Source: Acidimicrobiaceae bacterium
GTDB taxonomy: Bacteria; Actinomycetota; Acidimicrobiia; Acidimicrobiales; RAAP-2
NCBI GenBank assembly: GCA_025350565.1
Contig: JANXXO010000076.1
Coordinates: 1-64,000, forward strand
Reading direction: 5' to 3'
Length of the DNA stretch: 64,000 bases
Of this stretch, positions 1 to 9,361 are shown piece by piece. The position numbers and the translations under genes are program-made. Under the pieces are notes generated by a model, which was not told the origin of the DNA, searched no databases, and worked only from the letters and a program-made list of their open reading frames with translations. Every line of letters starts with the position of its first letter. Position 1 is the first letter of the stretch.

Positions 1-1
1 G

Positions 2-1192
2 GCGCGCGCGCGCGCCTTGGGTGCTTGGGCTGCCGTCTCGGGTATGGCGCTCGCCATGGGACCCATCATTGGAGGCGTACTCGTCGGGATTTGGTCCTGG
101 CGCGCAGTCTTTTGGTTCAACCTGATCTTTGGCGCCTTGGCGTTGGTGGTAGCGGCCATTGCGTTGCCCGAGAGCGTCAACAGTTCGCGCAAGCGGGTGG
201 ATATGGCCGGATTCTTCTTCGCGGCCGTCGTGCTCGGTACGGCCACCTTCGCGTGTATCCAAGGTGAACTTTCTGGCTACGCGAGCGGTTGGGTGATCAC
301 GTTGTTCATCGTGAGCTTGCTCACGATACCCTTCTTTTACTTGGCCGAAAAGCGCGCCCTCAACCCGATGCTCGAGATGGGTTTCTTCCGGCGACGTTCC
401 TTCACCGGGTCGGCGTTCATTGCCTTCGCCAGCTACTTCTCCATTTTCTCCATCTTCTTTTTCGTGGCGCTGTACCTCGAAGTCGTGACCTCGCTCAGCG
501 CGTACGGACTCGCGCTCGATTTCCTCCCCTTGCTCGCCGGCATCGTGCTCGCGTCGCTTTACACCGGTCGACTAGTCGGGCGCATTGGTTCGAGAGTCCC
601 GATGACCATTGGCTGCCTGCTCGCCGGACTCGGCGTGATACTCACCTACGCCGTTATCGACCGACACGTGGGCTTGGACTCCCTCGGGTGGACCATGGGT
701 CTCGCGGGGGTCGGCTTCGGGATGATCATCGTTCCGGTGAACGCCACGGCCCTGTCGAGTCTGCCGGCCACGAACTCCGGCATGGCCTCCTCGGCGGTCA
801 ATACCGCGCGCGAACTCGGTGCCGTCGCAGGGGTGGCCATCCTTGGCTCCATCGTGAACGGCCAATTGACCGTCAACCTGACCCAGCGGCTCATTCAAAT
901 TGGCATTCCGAAAGCGTTCCGTCAAGAAGTGATCACGGCCGTGACGACTGGCACGACCTCTCAAGCGGAGGCCGGTCTCACTCCGGCCATCCGCCGACAG
1001 TTCGCCACCATCATCAACAAGGTCGTGAACGCGGCGTATGAGGCGCTGCAACACGGACTGGACATTGCGCTCATCGCCTCGGCGGCGCTCTTGCTGGTGT
1101 CGGCGGCGGTGGCCTTCTATTCCGGCACCGCGGATGGACTCGAGATGGTGGAACTGAACGGCTTCGAGCACGCGCCCGTCAACGGCGGGTAA
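2..1192 (+). CDS. MFS drug exporter, DHA2 (14-TM) family, 5'-truncated by window edge
   Basis: This is the C-terminal part of a proton-driven multidrug exporter of the major facilitator superfamily, in the cytoplasmic membrane. The reading frame is open to the first base of the window, so the true start lies upstream. The visible protein begins just before the conserved antiporter motif C (GPIIGG), then shows about ten hydrophobic segments and a soluble loop around residues 290-330, as in EmrB/QacA-type DHA2 members. Its substrate cannot be told from sequence. Its stop overlaps the stop of the convergent next gene by 14 nt. Confidence 0.85.
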   Translation, partial: ARARALGAWAAVSGMALAMGPIIGGVLVGIWSWRAVFWFNLIFGALALVVAAIALPESVNSSRKRVDMAGFFFAAVVLGTATFACIQGELSGYASGWVITLFIVSLLTIPFFYLAEKRALNPMLEMGFFRRRSFTGSAFIAFASYFSIFSIFFFVALYLEVVTSLSAYGLALDFLPLLAGIVLASLYTGRLVGRIGSRVPMTIGCLLAGLGVILTYAVIDRHVGLDSLGWTMGLAGVGFGMIIVPVNATALSSLPATNSGMASSAVNTARELGAVAGVAILGSIVNGQLTVNLTQRLIQIGIPKAFRQEVITAVTTGTTSQAEAGLTPAIRRQFATIINKVVNAAYEALQHGLDIALIASAALLLVSAAVAFYSGTADGLEMVELNGFEHAPVNGG

Positions 1193-1898
1193 GTCCTTTC
1201 GGGGAAGGTTCGAACAGCTCGACCATCACCATCACCGAGAAGGCCACGAAGAAGATCGGCTCAATGAGGGCGCCGAACTCGTTCGCCAGATAGGCCACGG
1301 CCATCAAGGGGTAGCCAACGAGCATCGCCACGGCCGTTCCCTTCACGGCGCGCGCCACCCACGTCGCCTCGTCGCAGGTTCGCTTCCAGGCTACGTACAC
1401 GGCAATGGTCATCATTGCGAACTCAATGACGCCCAACGCAATGTGCAGATAGTGATAGAGCGGGAGCCGTAGGTGCCACTCGGCGCTTCGACAGGTCGCA
1501 CTCAGTCCTTCGGGGCAGGCGTACGAGAAGTGGCCCCCTAAACCTCCGGCCACGGCGAACGCCACGAGCCAGGGCCACTCGCGTCGACGACCCTTGGGGC
1601 CCCACGGTCCCCGCAACACGATCGCCACCACCATCACGACGCCGGCCGCGAGGTCGAGGTGTTGAAACAGCGTGGCGTCGGGACGGCCGGTCGCCTCGAG
1701 GTCACTGAAGAACTCGTCCGTGTTCGTGAGCACCGACGTCGCGACGAGCACGTAGACCCACCAGTTGTAGAGGACGACGCCAATGGGTCCGAGGAGGTGC
1801 GATAGGCGACGACGTAACGCCCACCATTGGTTTGTGGTCGCCGGACCACTCAGAGGTTCGGTCGGGTCGGACGCGCAGCAATCCTCGGGCCGGCTCAC
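1179..1898 (-). CDS. DUF998-like multi-pass membrane protein
   Basis: Integral membrane protein of 239 aa with about six hydrophobic segments and a GTG start. A conserved-looking central stretch combines GHFSYACPEG, a second Cys-Arg and a nearby HYLHIALG segment. This layout, with Cys and His placed between helices, resembles the DUF998 family, whose function is unknown. It converges on the MFS exporter and overlaps its stop, so the two are not co-transcribed. The family assignment rests on recalled pattern only. Confidence 0.6.
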   Translation of the reverse strand: MSRPEDCCASDPTEPLSGPATTNQWWALRRRLSHLLGPIGVVLYNWWVYVLVATSVLTNTDEFFSDLEATGRPDATLFQHLDLAAGVVMVVAIVLRGPWGPKGRRREWPWLVAFAVAGGLGGHFSYACPEGLSATCRSAEWHLRLPLYHYLHIALGVIEFAMMTIAVYVAWKRTCDEATWVARAVKGTAVAMLVGYPLMAVAYLANEFGALIEPIFFVAFSVMVMVELFEPSPKGLTRR

Positions 1899-1944
1899 AG
1901 TGCGACGCGCGACGTCTTGGAACTTTGGTCGCCTCGCGCGGTGG

Positions 1945-2364
1945 CTACACCACGCTCAGCGTGATTGGTACCGCAGCCAATGCTTTGGAGACGGGGCAAT
2001 TGGTCTTGGCCTCTTGGGCGGCGACCTCGAAGCCCGCGGCGTCGAGGTCCTCAGCTTCACCCGAGACAGTGATACGAATGGCCGTGATGCCTTCACCGGG
2101 TTGGAAATCAACCTCGACCGAGGTGTTGAGCGACGTGGCGGTGTGGCCGGAGGTCGCGAGTCCGTGACTGAGGGCCATCGAAAAGCACGAGGCGTGGGCC
2201 GCCGCAATGAGTTCTTCGGGACTGGTCTTGCCGTCGGCGGCCTCCGAGCGCGAGGCCCACGTGATGGGAAAAGTGCCAATGGCGCTCGAGGTCATCTCGA
2301 CGGTGCCCGTTCCCTCCATCAATGAACCTTCCCAGTGGGCCCGTGCGTTTCTCGTTGTCGCCAT
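1945..2364 (-). CDS. OsmC/Ohr-family hydroperoxide reductase
   Basis: Small (139 aa) cytoplasmic thiol peroxidase of the OsmC/Ohr superfamily, which reduces organic hydroperoxides. The two catalytic cysteines are visible: Cys60 in TSPEELIAAAHASCFSMAL and Cys123 in TNCPVSKAL. The length is normal and the N-terminal WEGSLMEGTG segment fits the OsmC rather than the Ohr subgroup. The gene faces a divergent DinB-like gene, so both promoters probably lie in the ~135 bp between them. Confidence 0.88.
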   Translation of the reverse strand: MATTRNARAHWEGSLMEGTGTVEMTSSAIGTFPITWASRSEAADGKTSPEELIAAAHASCFSMALSHGLATSGHTATSLNTSVEVDFQPGEGITAIRITVSGEAEDLDAAGFEVAAQEAKTNCPVSKALAAVPITLSVV

Positions 2365-2499
2365 TGTGTCGTCCTTATCGTTGGGGCGCTCAGGGTCGCC
2401 GGTAATCGAATCAGACTACCCACGGCCCGACGATGTGCGACAGGGCAGTACTGTCGAGCATCGAGCGTCGCCCCACGCTCAATGAACACGAGGAGTCAC

Positions 2500-3105
2500 G
2501 TGTCACCTACCCGGGTCTACTTCGAAGTAGGCAGGACCTCCATCTTCGCCGCCGCCATGGAGTGGCCCGGTTGGTGTCGGCGGGCCAAGACGAGAGACCT
2601 GGCGCTCGAGGCGCTGCTTGACTACCTGCCGCGCTACGAAGCGATCGTGACCTCCGCCTTCACACCGGGCAAGCTCGAGGTGGTGGGTGACGTCACGGGC
2701 AACGCCACGACGGACTTCGGCGCGCCGGGCGTACTCACTCCATGGGACTCGGACTCACTGTCGGCGAGTGCTCGAAAGAAGCAGGTCTCGATCCTGATCG
2801 ATTGCTGGGACTACTTCGACGGCGTGGTCACCGCGTCGAACCCGAACCTCGCCAAAGGTCCGCGCGGGGGAGGACGCGACCGCGACGCCATAGTCGATCA
2901 CGTTCGAGAGGCCGAACGCCACTACTGCGCCAAACTTGGCGCCAAGGTTCCGCCTCGCACGCCCTGGCGCGCGCAGCGTGACGTGATCACCACCGCGTTA
3001 CTCGCGCGCACCCAGCAGGGTGCGTGGCCGCCGCGGTATTCCATGCGACGACTGGCCTGGCACGTGGTCGATCACGCCTGGGAAATCGAAGACAAACGCG
3101 GATGA
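2500..3105 (+). CDS. DinB-superfamily-like protein
   Basis: About 201 aa, soluble and helical. The C-terminal stretch YSMRRLAWHVVDHAWEIEDK with paired His residues resembles the metal-site end of actinobacterial DinB-like proteins, many of which act on small thiols or are uncharacterised. GTG at 2500 is chosen because an AGGAG at 2491-2495 precedes it; an in-frame ATG at 2482 would place that sequence inside the gene. No enzymatic activity can be assigned. It converges on the SHOCT protein gene. Confidence 0.5.
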   Translation: MSPTRVYFEVGRTSIFAAAMEWPGWCRRAKTRDLALEALLDYLPRYEAIVTSAFTPGKLEVVGDVTGNATTDFGAPGVLTPWDSDSLSASARKKQVSILIDCWDYFDGVVTASNPNLAKGPRGGGRDRDAIVDHVREAERHYCAKLGAKVPPRTPWRAQRDVITTALLARTQQGAWPPRYSMRRLAWHVVDHAWEIEDKRG

Positions 3106-3137
3106 CTGCAGCGCCGCGCACCAGCTCAAGCGGTACG

Positions 3138-3497
3138 TCAATTGCTGACGTGATTGCCCTGAAGTAGACGAAGACGGCGAGTGAACTCGTCCTCGTCAAT
3201 TTCCCCCTGGGCGAAGCGCATCCGCAACACGTCGATCGGTCCGGTGCCCGACGTCGTCGGGGGCACGGGGCCGTGGTTGTGGTGATGCGTTGGACCGTGA
3301 GCGGCGAGGCGCGAAATGACCCACGCGACGCCAGCGATGAGCAAGAAGAAAAGAAACACGATGGCTAACCTTCCCAGTCCGTGGTCCCCGAAGGGACCCA
3401 TGCCAAACATTCGACCGATGCCGTGGCCGCGGAAAAAGGTACGGGCCCATCGGGGTGATTCGTCCGCGGTAGCTGCACGAGGGCCTCCTAACTTCAA
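3138..3497 (-). CDS. Small membrane protein with C-terminal SHOCT domain
   Basis: One transmembrane helix (about residues 43-63: LGRLAIVFLFFLLIAGVAWVI), a His-rich linker, then a SHOCT (short C-terminal) domain whose core reads DVLRMRFAQGEIDEDEFTRRL. SHOCT domains are oligomerisation-type tails common in actinobacterial membrane proteins. The start is uncertain: the longest frame begins at a TTG and has an AGGAGG inside its first codons without a well-spaced in-frame start after it; ATG at 3410 is an alternative. Confidence 0.7.
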   Translation of the reverse strand: MKLGGPRAATADESPRWARTFFRGHGIGRMFGMGPFGDHGLGRLAIVFLFFLLIAGVAWVISRLAAHGPTHHHNHGPVPPTTSGTGPIDVLRMRFAQGEIDEDEFTRRLRLLQGNHVSN

Positions 3498-3560
3498 ATC
3501 TAACGGGGCCTAGCGCATCCGGCGCGCGCAGATCGCCAAAGGACGACGAGGGTCCAGAGG

Positions 3561-5705
3561 TTAGACCGGCACGTCTTCGGTCGCCTCCACGGCGAGGTGG
3601 GGGACCGTCTTTTCCAGCCAATTGGGCATGTACCAATTGGCGTTGCCGAAGAAGTGCATGAGAGCCGGCACCAACACGGTGCGCAGGATGAAGGCGTCCA
3701 TCAAGACGGCGCCTCCGAGACCAATGCCGAACTCCGCAATGACGCGTTGTCCGCCGAAGGAGAAGGAAAAGAACACGCAGATCATGATGAGCGCGGCGGC
3801 CGAGATGACGCGACCGGTGTTGGCTTGGCCCCGGTTGATGGCCTCTTCGTTGGACCCCGTGTTCAGCCACTCTTCGTGCATTCGTGACACCAAGAAGACC
3901 TGGTAGTCCATGGACAGTCCGAAGAGAATGGCGATCATGATGGTCGGTAAGAAGGACTCGACCGGCCCCGTGCCGGCGTGGATGAGTGAACTGCCCCAGC
4001 CCCACTGGAAGACGGCGACGACGAGACCGAAGGAGGCGCCGGCCGCGAAGATGTTCATCGCGGCGGCCGTGAGCGGAATGACGATGCTGCGGAAGGCCAC
4101 CATCAACAACAGGCAGCCCAGCAAGACGATGACGCCCACGAACAAGGGAATCTTGGAGGTGAAGATCGAGGCAAAGTCGACGAAGATCGCCGTCAGTCCA
4201 CCGACGTAAATCGGGGCGCTCGAGGATGTGGTGACGGCCGGGATGTAGGTACTTCGAATCGCGGCGATGAGTTGCTCGGTCTTCTTATCTTCGGGACTGG
4301 ACTTGGGCACGACGTAAATGACCCCGACGGTACCGCTCTTCGAGATCTGCAACGGCGCGACGGCCGCGACGTCGGGCTTGCCCTGCAGACTCTGGGCGAG
4401 GGTCACCAAGGTCGACTGGTCCTTGGGACTGTGAATCACCCCGACCACCTGCAGCGGACCGTTAAATCCCGGGCCGAAGCCCTTGGCCAGGAGGTCGTAC
4501 GCCTGGCGGGTCGTGCTGCCGGCCGGGTCGGTTCCTTGATCGGAGCTGCCCAAGTGGAGTGAGAAGAACGGCACGCAAATGATGACGATGGCCAAGAGCG
4601 CCACCAAGGACAACTTCTTCGGGTGGCGCGAGACGAAGTTCGCCCAGCGCTGCCAGCCGGTCGCGACAATCAACGGTTCGGGACCATCGTTCTTCAGTTT
4701 GCGCCGTTCCTTGCGGCTCAGCACGTGCATGCTGAAGAGTCCGAGGAATGCGGGTAACAGCGTCAAGGACGCGAACATCGTGATGAGAACGGTCAGCGAC
4801 GCGGCGATCGCCACGCCATTGAGAAATGAGAGTTGCAACACCAACATGCCGAGGAGGGCAATGCAGACGGTGAAGCCGGCGAAGAGCACGGCGCGGCCCG
4901 ACGTGTTGACCGCCGTCACGATTGAGTCCTCGACGCTCATGCCCCTTTTCAGGCCCTGTCTCGAACGCGTGACGATGAACAGGGCGTAGTCAATGCCCAC
5001 ACCCAAACCAATCAGGGAACCCAATATGGGCGCGAAATTGGCGATGCTCAGCCCGTGACTGAGCAAGGTGGTCGCCGCGGTGGCGATACCGAGCGCGAAG
5101 AGCGCCACGCCTAGGGGAAGCAGCATGGCGAAGAATGATCCAAAGGCGAGTATCAAGACAATGGCCGTCGCGATAAGACCAAAGATCTCACCCGGACTGC
5201 CTTTGGGTTGCGAGAGTGCCCCGAAGGCGCTTCCCGCGAACTGCACGTTGAGCGAGCTCGAACGGGCTTTAATTGCCGCGGTCTCAACGGCTTGGATCTG
5301 CGGGTTTTTCAGGAGGAAGGACTGCTTCGAGAAGTACACGACCGCGTAGGCGATCTTGCCGTCTTTACTGATCTGCAACGGCCCGCCCTGGAACGGCGTC
5401 ACGGCGTTGGACACGTCGGGCAGCTTGGCGATTTTGGCGACGACGGCATCAATGGACCGTTGGTGGCTGAGGATCGTTCCCTTGGTGGCCTGGAAGACAA
5501 TCTCATCGACGTCACCGGATTTGCTCGCGAAGCCCGACTTCAAAAGGGATTCGGCGTGGGTGGAGTTGGTGCCCGGCAGACTGAACGAGTTCGCGTACGC
5601 CGAGCCCAGATTGATGGACAACATGTTGATGCCGATGAGCAGGACCACCCAGGAAATGAGGATCCACCAGCGTCGGCGATAACAAAATCGGGCGAGGGAC
5701 TTCAT
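3561..5705 (-). CDS. MMPL/RND-family exporter
   Basis: Large inner-membrane transporter of the MMPL (mycobacterial membrane protein large) branch of the RND superfamily, about 714 aa. It has two homologous halves, each with one N-terminal helix, a large external loop and a block of five helices (FGLIATAIVLILAFGSF in the first half, PLFVGVIVLLGCLLLMV in the second). The Asp-Tyr of the proton path appears twice (GVGIDYALF and GLSMDYQVF). ATG 5705 is used, about 11 nt after AGGAG on the minus strand. Members export lipids or drugs; the substrate here is unknown. It is divergent from the Nudix gene. Confidence 0.88.
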   Translation of the reverse strand: MKSLARFCYRRRWWILISWVVLLIGINMLSINLGSAYANSFSLPGTNSTHAESLLKSGFASKSGDVDEIVFQATKGTILSHQRSIDAVVAKIAKLPDVSNAVTPFQGGPLQISKDGKIAYAVVYFSKQSFLLKNPQIQAVETAAIKARSSSLNVQFAGSAFGALSQPKGSPGEIFGLIATAIVLILAFGSFFAMLLPLGVALFALGIATAATTLLSHGLSIANFAPILGSLIGLGVGIDYALFIVTRSRQGLKRGMSVEDSIVTAVNTSGRAVLFAGFTVCIALLGMLVLQLSFLNGVAIAASLTVLITMFASLTLLPAFLGLFSMHVLSRKERRKLKNDGPEPLIVATGWQRWANFVSRHPKKLSLVALLAIVIICVPFFSLHLGSSDQGTDPAGSTTRQAYDLLAKGFGPGFNGPLQVVGVIHSPKDQSTLVTLAQSLQGKPDVAAVAPLQISKSGTVGVIYVVPKSSPEDKKTEQLIAAIRSTYIPAVTTSSSAPIYVGGLTAIFVDFASIFTSKIPLFVGVIVLLGCLLLMVAFRSIVIPLTAAAMNIFAAGASFGLVVAVFQWGWGSSLIHAGTGPVESFLPTIMIAILFGLSMDYQVFLVSRMHEEWLNTGSNEEAINRGQANTGRVISAAALIMICVFFSFSFGGQRVIAEFGIGLGGAVLMDAFILRTVLVPALMHFFGNANWYMPNWLEKTVPHLAVEATEDVPV

Positions 5706-5795
5706 GAAAAGAGGTACTCCTGATTGGGGTGAAAGGGGGACCAATAAAATGTGAGGGATTCATTAATCGATACACAACATTAGGGGAGTTCGCGC

Positions 5796-6593
5796 GTGGC
5801 GCCAGATAAGACGTGGCCGGCGCGCTTCATCGGACACGAGTATCCCCAAATCCTGCCCGAACCCGACGAAATCCAAGCAGGCGCGCCGGCCCCGTGGGCT
5901 CGACTGACCGACCTCGAGCGATCGGGGCTCAAACTGGCACTGGTGGTCGAGCGCTTAAAGCATGGGCTGCGACATTTCGACACGGCACCGTTTCCGAGCG
6001 ACGGCCCCATGGCGGCCGTCATCGACGCCAACGTGCGCCCCATCACCCGCCGATCGGCGGTGCTCGTGGCCCTCTTCGAAGAGGAGGGGGAGACCCACCT
6101 GGTGCTCACTCGACGGTCCTTTTCGCTTCGCGAGCACCGTGGTGAGATAGCGCTGCCGGGAGGACGCTGTGACGAGGGCGAGACGCCCGTGGCGACGGCC
6201 CTTCGAGAGGCCCGCGAGGAGGTGGGGCTCGTCGAATCCACGGTACTGACCATTGGCTGGCTCAGTCCCCTCATCACGTTCGCCTTCGGGTCATCCATCT
6301 GGCCCGTCATTGGACTGCTCGCCGAGCGACCGCAGTTAGTGCCCAATCCAACCGAGGTCGAGCGGGTCTTTACCGTGTCACTCGCCGAACTACTCGCCGA
6401 GGGTGCCTTCGTCGAAGAGCGGTGGCGCCGCGACGAACCCCGATTCGGGGCGAGCGCCGAGGGTTTCTTCCCGATCAATTTCTTCCGCGTTCCCGGGGAC
6501 CTCATTTGGGGCGCCACGGCACGCGTTCTGACCGAGTTGTTATGCGTGGTCACGGGCGTGGAGTGGCCCGAAGCGAAGAAGGTATGGCCCTAA
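5796..6593 (+). CDS. Nudix hydrolase, CoA-pyrophosphatase type
   Basis: Cytoplasmic Nudix hydrolase (265 aa) likely to cleave CoA or a related nucleotide diphosphate. The full Nudix box GX5EX7REUXEEXGU is at residues 123-145, and the preceding LTRRSFSLREHRGEIALPGG matches the UPF0035 signature typical of CoA pyrophosphatases (NudL, NUDT7/8). The first ~75 residues are an extra N-terminal extension. The GTG start has GGGGAG 7 nt upstream. Substrate by family resemblance only. Confidence 0.82.
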   Translation: MAPDKTWPARFIGHEYPQILPEPDEIQAGAPAPWARLTDLERSGLKLALVVERLKHGLRHFDTAPFPSDGPMAAVIDANVRPITRRSAVLVALFEEEGETHLVLTRRSFSLREHRGEIALPGGRCDEGETPVATALREAREEVGLVESTVLTIGWLSPLITFAFGSSIWPVIGLLAERPQLVPNPTEVERVFTVSLAELLAEGAFVEERWRRDEPRFGASAEGFFPINFFRVPGDLIWGATARVLTELLCVVTGVEWPEAKKVWP

Positions 6594-6659
6594 CGCTGGC
6601 TAGTAGAATGTCCTTAACGCACATCACTTTTGAGTGCTGTTTCTTAGGTGGAGGACCCC

Positions 6660-7823
6660 TTGGCAGAAGTTGAGATCGGCATCTCGAAAACCGCGAGGCA
6701 GGCGTACGGCTTCGACGACATCGCGATCGTTCCCTCCCGTCGCACCAGGGACCCCGAAGACGTCGATATCTCCTGGCAGATTGACGCCTACAAATTCGAA
6801 CTGCCGATCCTCGGTTCGGCCATGGACGGCGCCATCTCGCCCGACACCGCCATCGAGCTCGGACGTCTGGGTGGTCTCGGCGTGCTCAACCTCGAGGGTC
6901 TCTGGACTCGCTACGAAGACCCGATGCCTTTGTTCGAAGAGATTCGTGAACTCGACGATGACAAGGCGACGGCTCGCATGCAACAGATGTATCTAGAGCC
7001 CATCAAGATTGAACTGGTCGGCCAACGAATCAAGGAAATGAAGGCCGCGGGCTACACGACGTCGGCCTCGGTCACGCCGGCGCGCACGGACTGGATGGCC
7101 CCTACGATTCTCGACGCCGGACTCGACATCCTGGTGATCCAGGGCACCGTCGTCTCGGCCGAACACGTCAGCAAAACGGCGGAGCCGCTCAACCTCAAGA
7201 AGTTCATCCGCGAGTTCGAGCTGCCCGTCATCGTGGGAGGCTGCGCGAGCTACCAAGCGGCCTTGCACTTGATGCGCACCGGTGCCGCCGGGGTCCTCGT
7301 GGGCGTCGGGCCCGGCAACGCCTGCACCTCGCGTGCCGTGCTCGGTATTGGCGTGCCCCAGGCGACGGCCATCGCCGACGTCGCGGGCGCGCGCATGCGC
7401 CACCTTGACGAAACCGGCGTCTACGTTCACGTCATCGCCGACGGCGGCATGAGTAAGGGTGGCGACATCGCCAAGGCCATCGCCTGCGGTGCCGACGCGG
7501 TGATGATTGGATCGCCACTTACCAGCGCCGTCGAAGCCCCGGCGCGTGGATTTCACTGGGGCATGGCGACGTTTCACCCGACCCTCCCGCGCGGCACTCG
7601 CGTGCGCACGCAGGTCCGCGGCACGCTAAAAGAAGTCCTCCTCGGTCCGGCCCACGAAAACGACGGGCGTCTCAACCTCTTTGGCGCCTTGCGTACGTCC
7701 ATGGCCACGTGTGGTTACGAGACGTTGAAGGAGTTTCAAAAGGCCGAGATCATGCTCGCCCCTTCCCTGCAAACCGAAGGAAAGCAGTTGCAGCGCTCGC
7801 AGGGCGTCGGCATGGGCCATTGA
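6660..7823 (+). CDS. guaB3: GuaB3-family IMP dehydrogenase-related protein
   Basis: TIM-barrel protein (387 aa) of the IMPDH/GMP reductase family. The opening [26 protein letters not shown] and later [19 protein letters not shown] match the actinobacterial GuaB3 group (Rv3410c-like), which lacks the CBS pair of true GuaB. TTG at 6660 is preferred because AGGTGGAGG (6646-6654) sits 5 nt before it; GTG 6648 lies inside that site. The stop overlaps the guaA start (TTGA), so guaB3-guaA-pcrA form one operon around GMP synthesis. The exact reaction of GuaB3 proteins is not uniform across bacteria. Confidence 0.88.
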   Translation: MAEVEIGISKTARQAYGFDDIAIVPSRRTRDPEDVDISWQIDAYKFELPILGSAMDGAISPDTAIELGRLGGLGVLNLEGLWTRYEDPMPLFEEIRELDDDKATARMQQMYLEPIKIELVGQRIKEMKAAGYTTSASVTPARTDWMAPTILDAGLDILVIQGTVVSAEHVSKTAEPLNLKKFIREFELPVIVGGCASYQAALHLMRTGAAGVLVGVGPGNACTSRAVLGIGVPQATAIADVAGARMRHLDETGVYVHVIADGGMSKGGDIAKAIACGADAVMIGSPLTSAVEAPARGFHWGMATFHPTLPRGTRVRTQVRGTLKEVLLGPAHENDGRLNLFGALRTSMATCGYETLKEFQKAEIMLAPSLQTEGKQLQRSQGVGMGH

Positions 7824-9361
7824 CGCAGCACGTTCTCGTTGTCGATTTCGGCGCTCAGTACGCGCAACTCATAGCTCGCCGGGTGCGCGAGGCGCACGTC
7901 TTCTCGGAGATCGTGCACCACACGATCAGCGCGGACGAGGTTCGCGCGAAGGCGCCTTGCGCCATCATCCTCTCGGGCGGACCGAAGTCGGTCTACGACA
8001 CTCCCGCGCCGTCGCTGGACCCGGCGATCTACGAACTCGGCATCCCCGTGCTCGGCATCTGTTACGGCGCCCAGCTCATGGCCCAACAGTTGGGCGGGGA
8101 CGTCGCCAACACCGGAGTGGGCGAGTACGGTCGCACGACGTTGACGCGCCAGGGCGCCTCGGTGCTGATGCCCGAATGGCCCGCGAACGTGACCTGCTGG
8201 ATGAGTCACGGCGACGCGATTGCCCGAGCGCCCGACGGCTTCGTGGTGACGGCGTCGTCGCTCGAAGCCCCCGTTGCCGTCATGGAGAACGTGACGCGCC
8301 GGCTGCACGCGGTGCAGTTCCACCCCGAGGTCGTGCACACCGAGCACGGCCAGGAGTTGCTCGACAACTTTCTCCACCACGTGGCCGGCGTCGCGCCGAC
8401 TTGGACCAACACCTCGATCATCGAGGATCAAGTGGCGCTCATCCGCGCTCAAGTGGGCGAGGAGAAAGTCCTGTGCGCCCTGTCGGGCGGCGTGGACTCC
8501 GCGGTCGCCGCCGCGCTGGTCACCAAAGCCGTGGGGCACCAACTGACCTGCGTCTTCGTCGACACCGGGCTGATGCGCAAGAACGAAGGCGATCAGATCG
8601 AGGAGACCTTCACCCGTCAATTCGGCGTGGAACTCATTCACGTGAAGGCCCAGGATCGCTTCTTCGACGCGCTGGCCGGAGTGACCGACCCCGAGGCCAA
8701 ACGCAAGATCATCGGCGAACTGTTCATCCGGGAGTTCGAGGCCGTCGCGCGCGACCTCGGCAAGGGCGGCGATGGGCCGCGCTTCCTGGTCCAGGGCACG
8801 CTCTATCCCGACGTCATCGAGTCCGGCTCGGGCTACGCCGCCAACATCAAGAGTCACCACAACGTGGGTGGGCTTCCCGACGATCTCTCGTTCGAGCTCA
8901 TCGAGCCCTTGCGCAATCTTTTCAAAGATGAAGTGCGCCACGTCGGCGAGGAGTTGGGTCTCCCCTCCGAGATCGTGTGGCGTCAACCGTTCCCCGGGCC
9001 TGGTCTCGGCGTGCGCATCGTGGGCGAGGTCACGCGCGAACGAGCCGAGATTCTGCGCAACGCTGACCACGTGGTGGTGGACGAGATCAAAAAGGCCGGC
9101 CTGTACCGTGAGCTATGGCAGAGCTTCGCGGTGTTACCGGCCGTGCGTACGGTGGGGGTCATGGGCGACGGACGCACGTACGCGTATCCAATCATCATCC
9201 GCGCCGTCACCAGTGACGACGCCATGACCGCGGACTGGGCCCGCTTGCCCTACGACGTCATCGAGTCAATCGCCAACCGACTCATCCGCGAAGTCGACGG
9301 GGTGAACCGCGTGGCGCTCGACGTCACCAGCAAGCCGCCGGGCACCATTGAGTGGGAGTGA
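7820..9361 (+). CDS. guaA: GMP synthase (glutamine-hydrolysing)
   Basis: Converts XMP to GMP using ATP and glutamine. The protein is 513 aa, a normal length. Residues 1-190 are a class I glutamine amidotransferase with Cys81 (GICYGAQ) and His168/Glu170 ([11 protein letters not shown]). The ATP-pyrophosphatase loop SGGVDSAV is at about 222-228. The C-terminal XMP-binding dimer domain has [12 protein letters not shown] and ends KPPGTIEWE. The TTG start overlaps the guaB3 stop; an upstream in-frame extension is an artefact inside guaB3. Confidence 0.97.
   Translation: MTQHVLVVDFGAQYAQLIARRVREAHVFSEIVHHTISADEVRAKAPCAIILSGGPKSVYDTPAPSLDPAIYELGIPVLGICYGAQLMAQQLGGDVANTGVGEYGRTTLTRQGASVLMPEWPANVTCWMSHGDAIARAPDGFVVTASSLEAPVAVMENVTRRLHAVQFHPEVVHTEHGQELLDNFLHHVAGVAPTWTNTSIIEDQVALIRAQVGEEKVLCALSGGVDSAVAAALVTKAVGHQLTCVFVDTGLMRKNEGDQIEETFTRQFGVELIHVKAQDRFFDALAGVTDPEAKRKIIGELFIREFEAVARDLGKGGDGPRFLVQGTLYPDVIESGSGYAANIKSHHNVGGLPDDLSFELIEPLRNLFKDEVRHVGEELGLPSEIVWRQPFPGPGLGVRIVGEVTRERAEILRNADHVVVDEIKKAGLYRELWQSFAVLPAVRTVGVMGDGRTYAYPIIIRAVTSDDAMTADWARLPYDVIESIANRLIREVDGVNRVALDVTSKPPGTIEWE

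Noticed and set aside
1-16. GC dinucleotide run at the window start
   Set aside because: It is in frame with the MFS gene (Arg-Ala-Arg-Ala) and needs no other explanation.
3440-3497. Possible frameshift at the start of the SHOCT protein (AGGAGG followed by an out-of-frame GTG)
   Set aside because: The out-of-frame peptide stops after 38 codons and the conserved part of the protein is intact, so this is noted only as start uncertainty.
7736-9070. Long minus-strand open frame (444 aa) opposite guaA
   Set aside because: It is the antisense shadow of a well-conserved gene in high-GC DNA; the translation is Arg/His/Gly/Val-rich without domains. The same applies to those opposite pcrA, sucC, mmpL and mdh.
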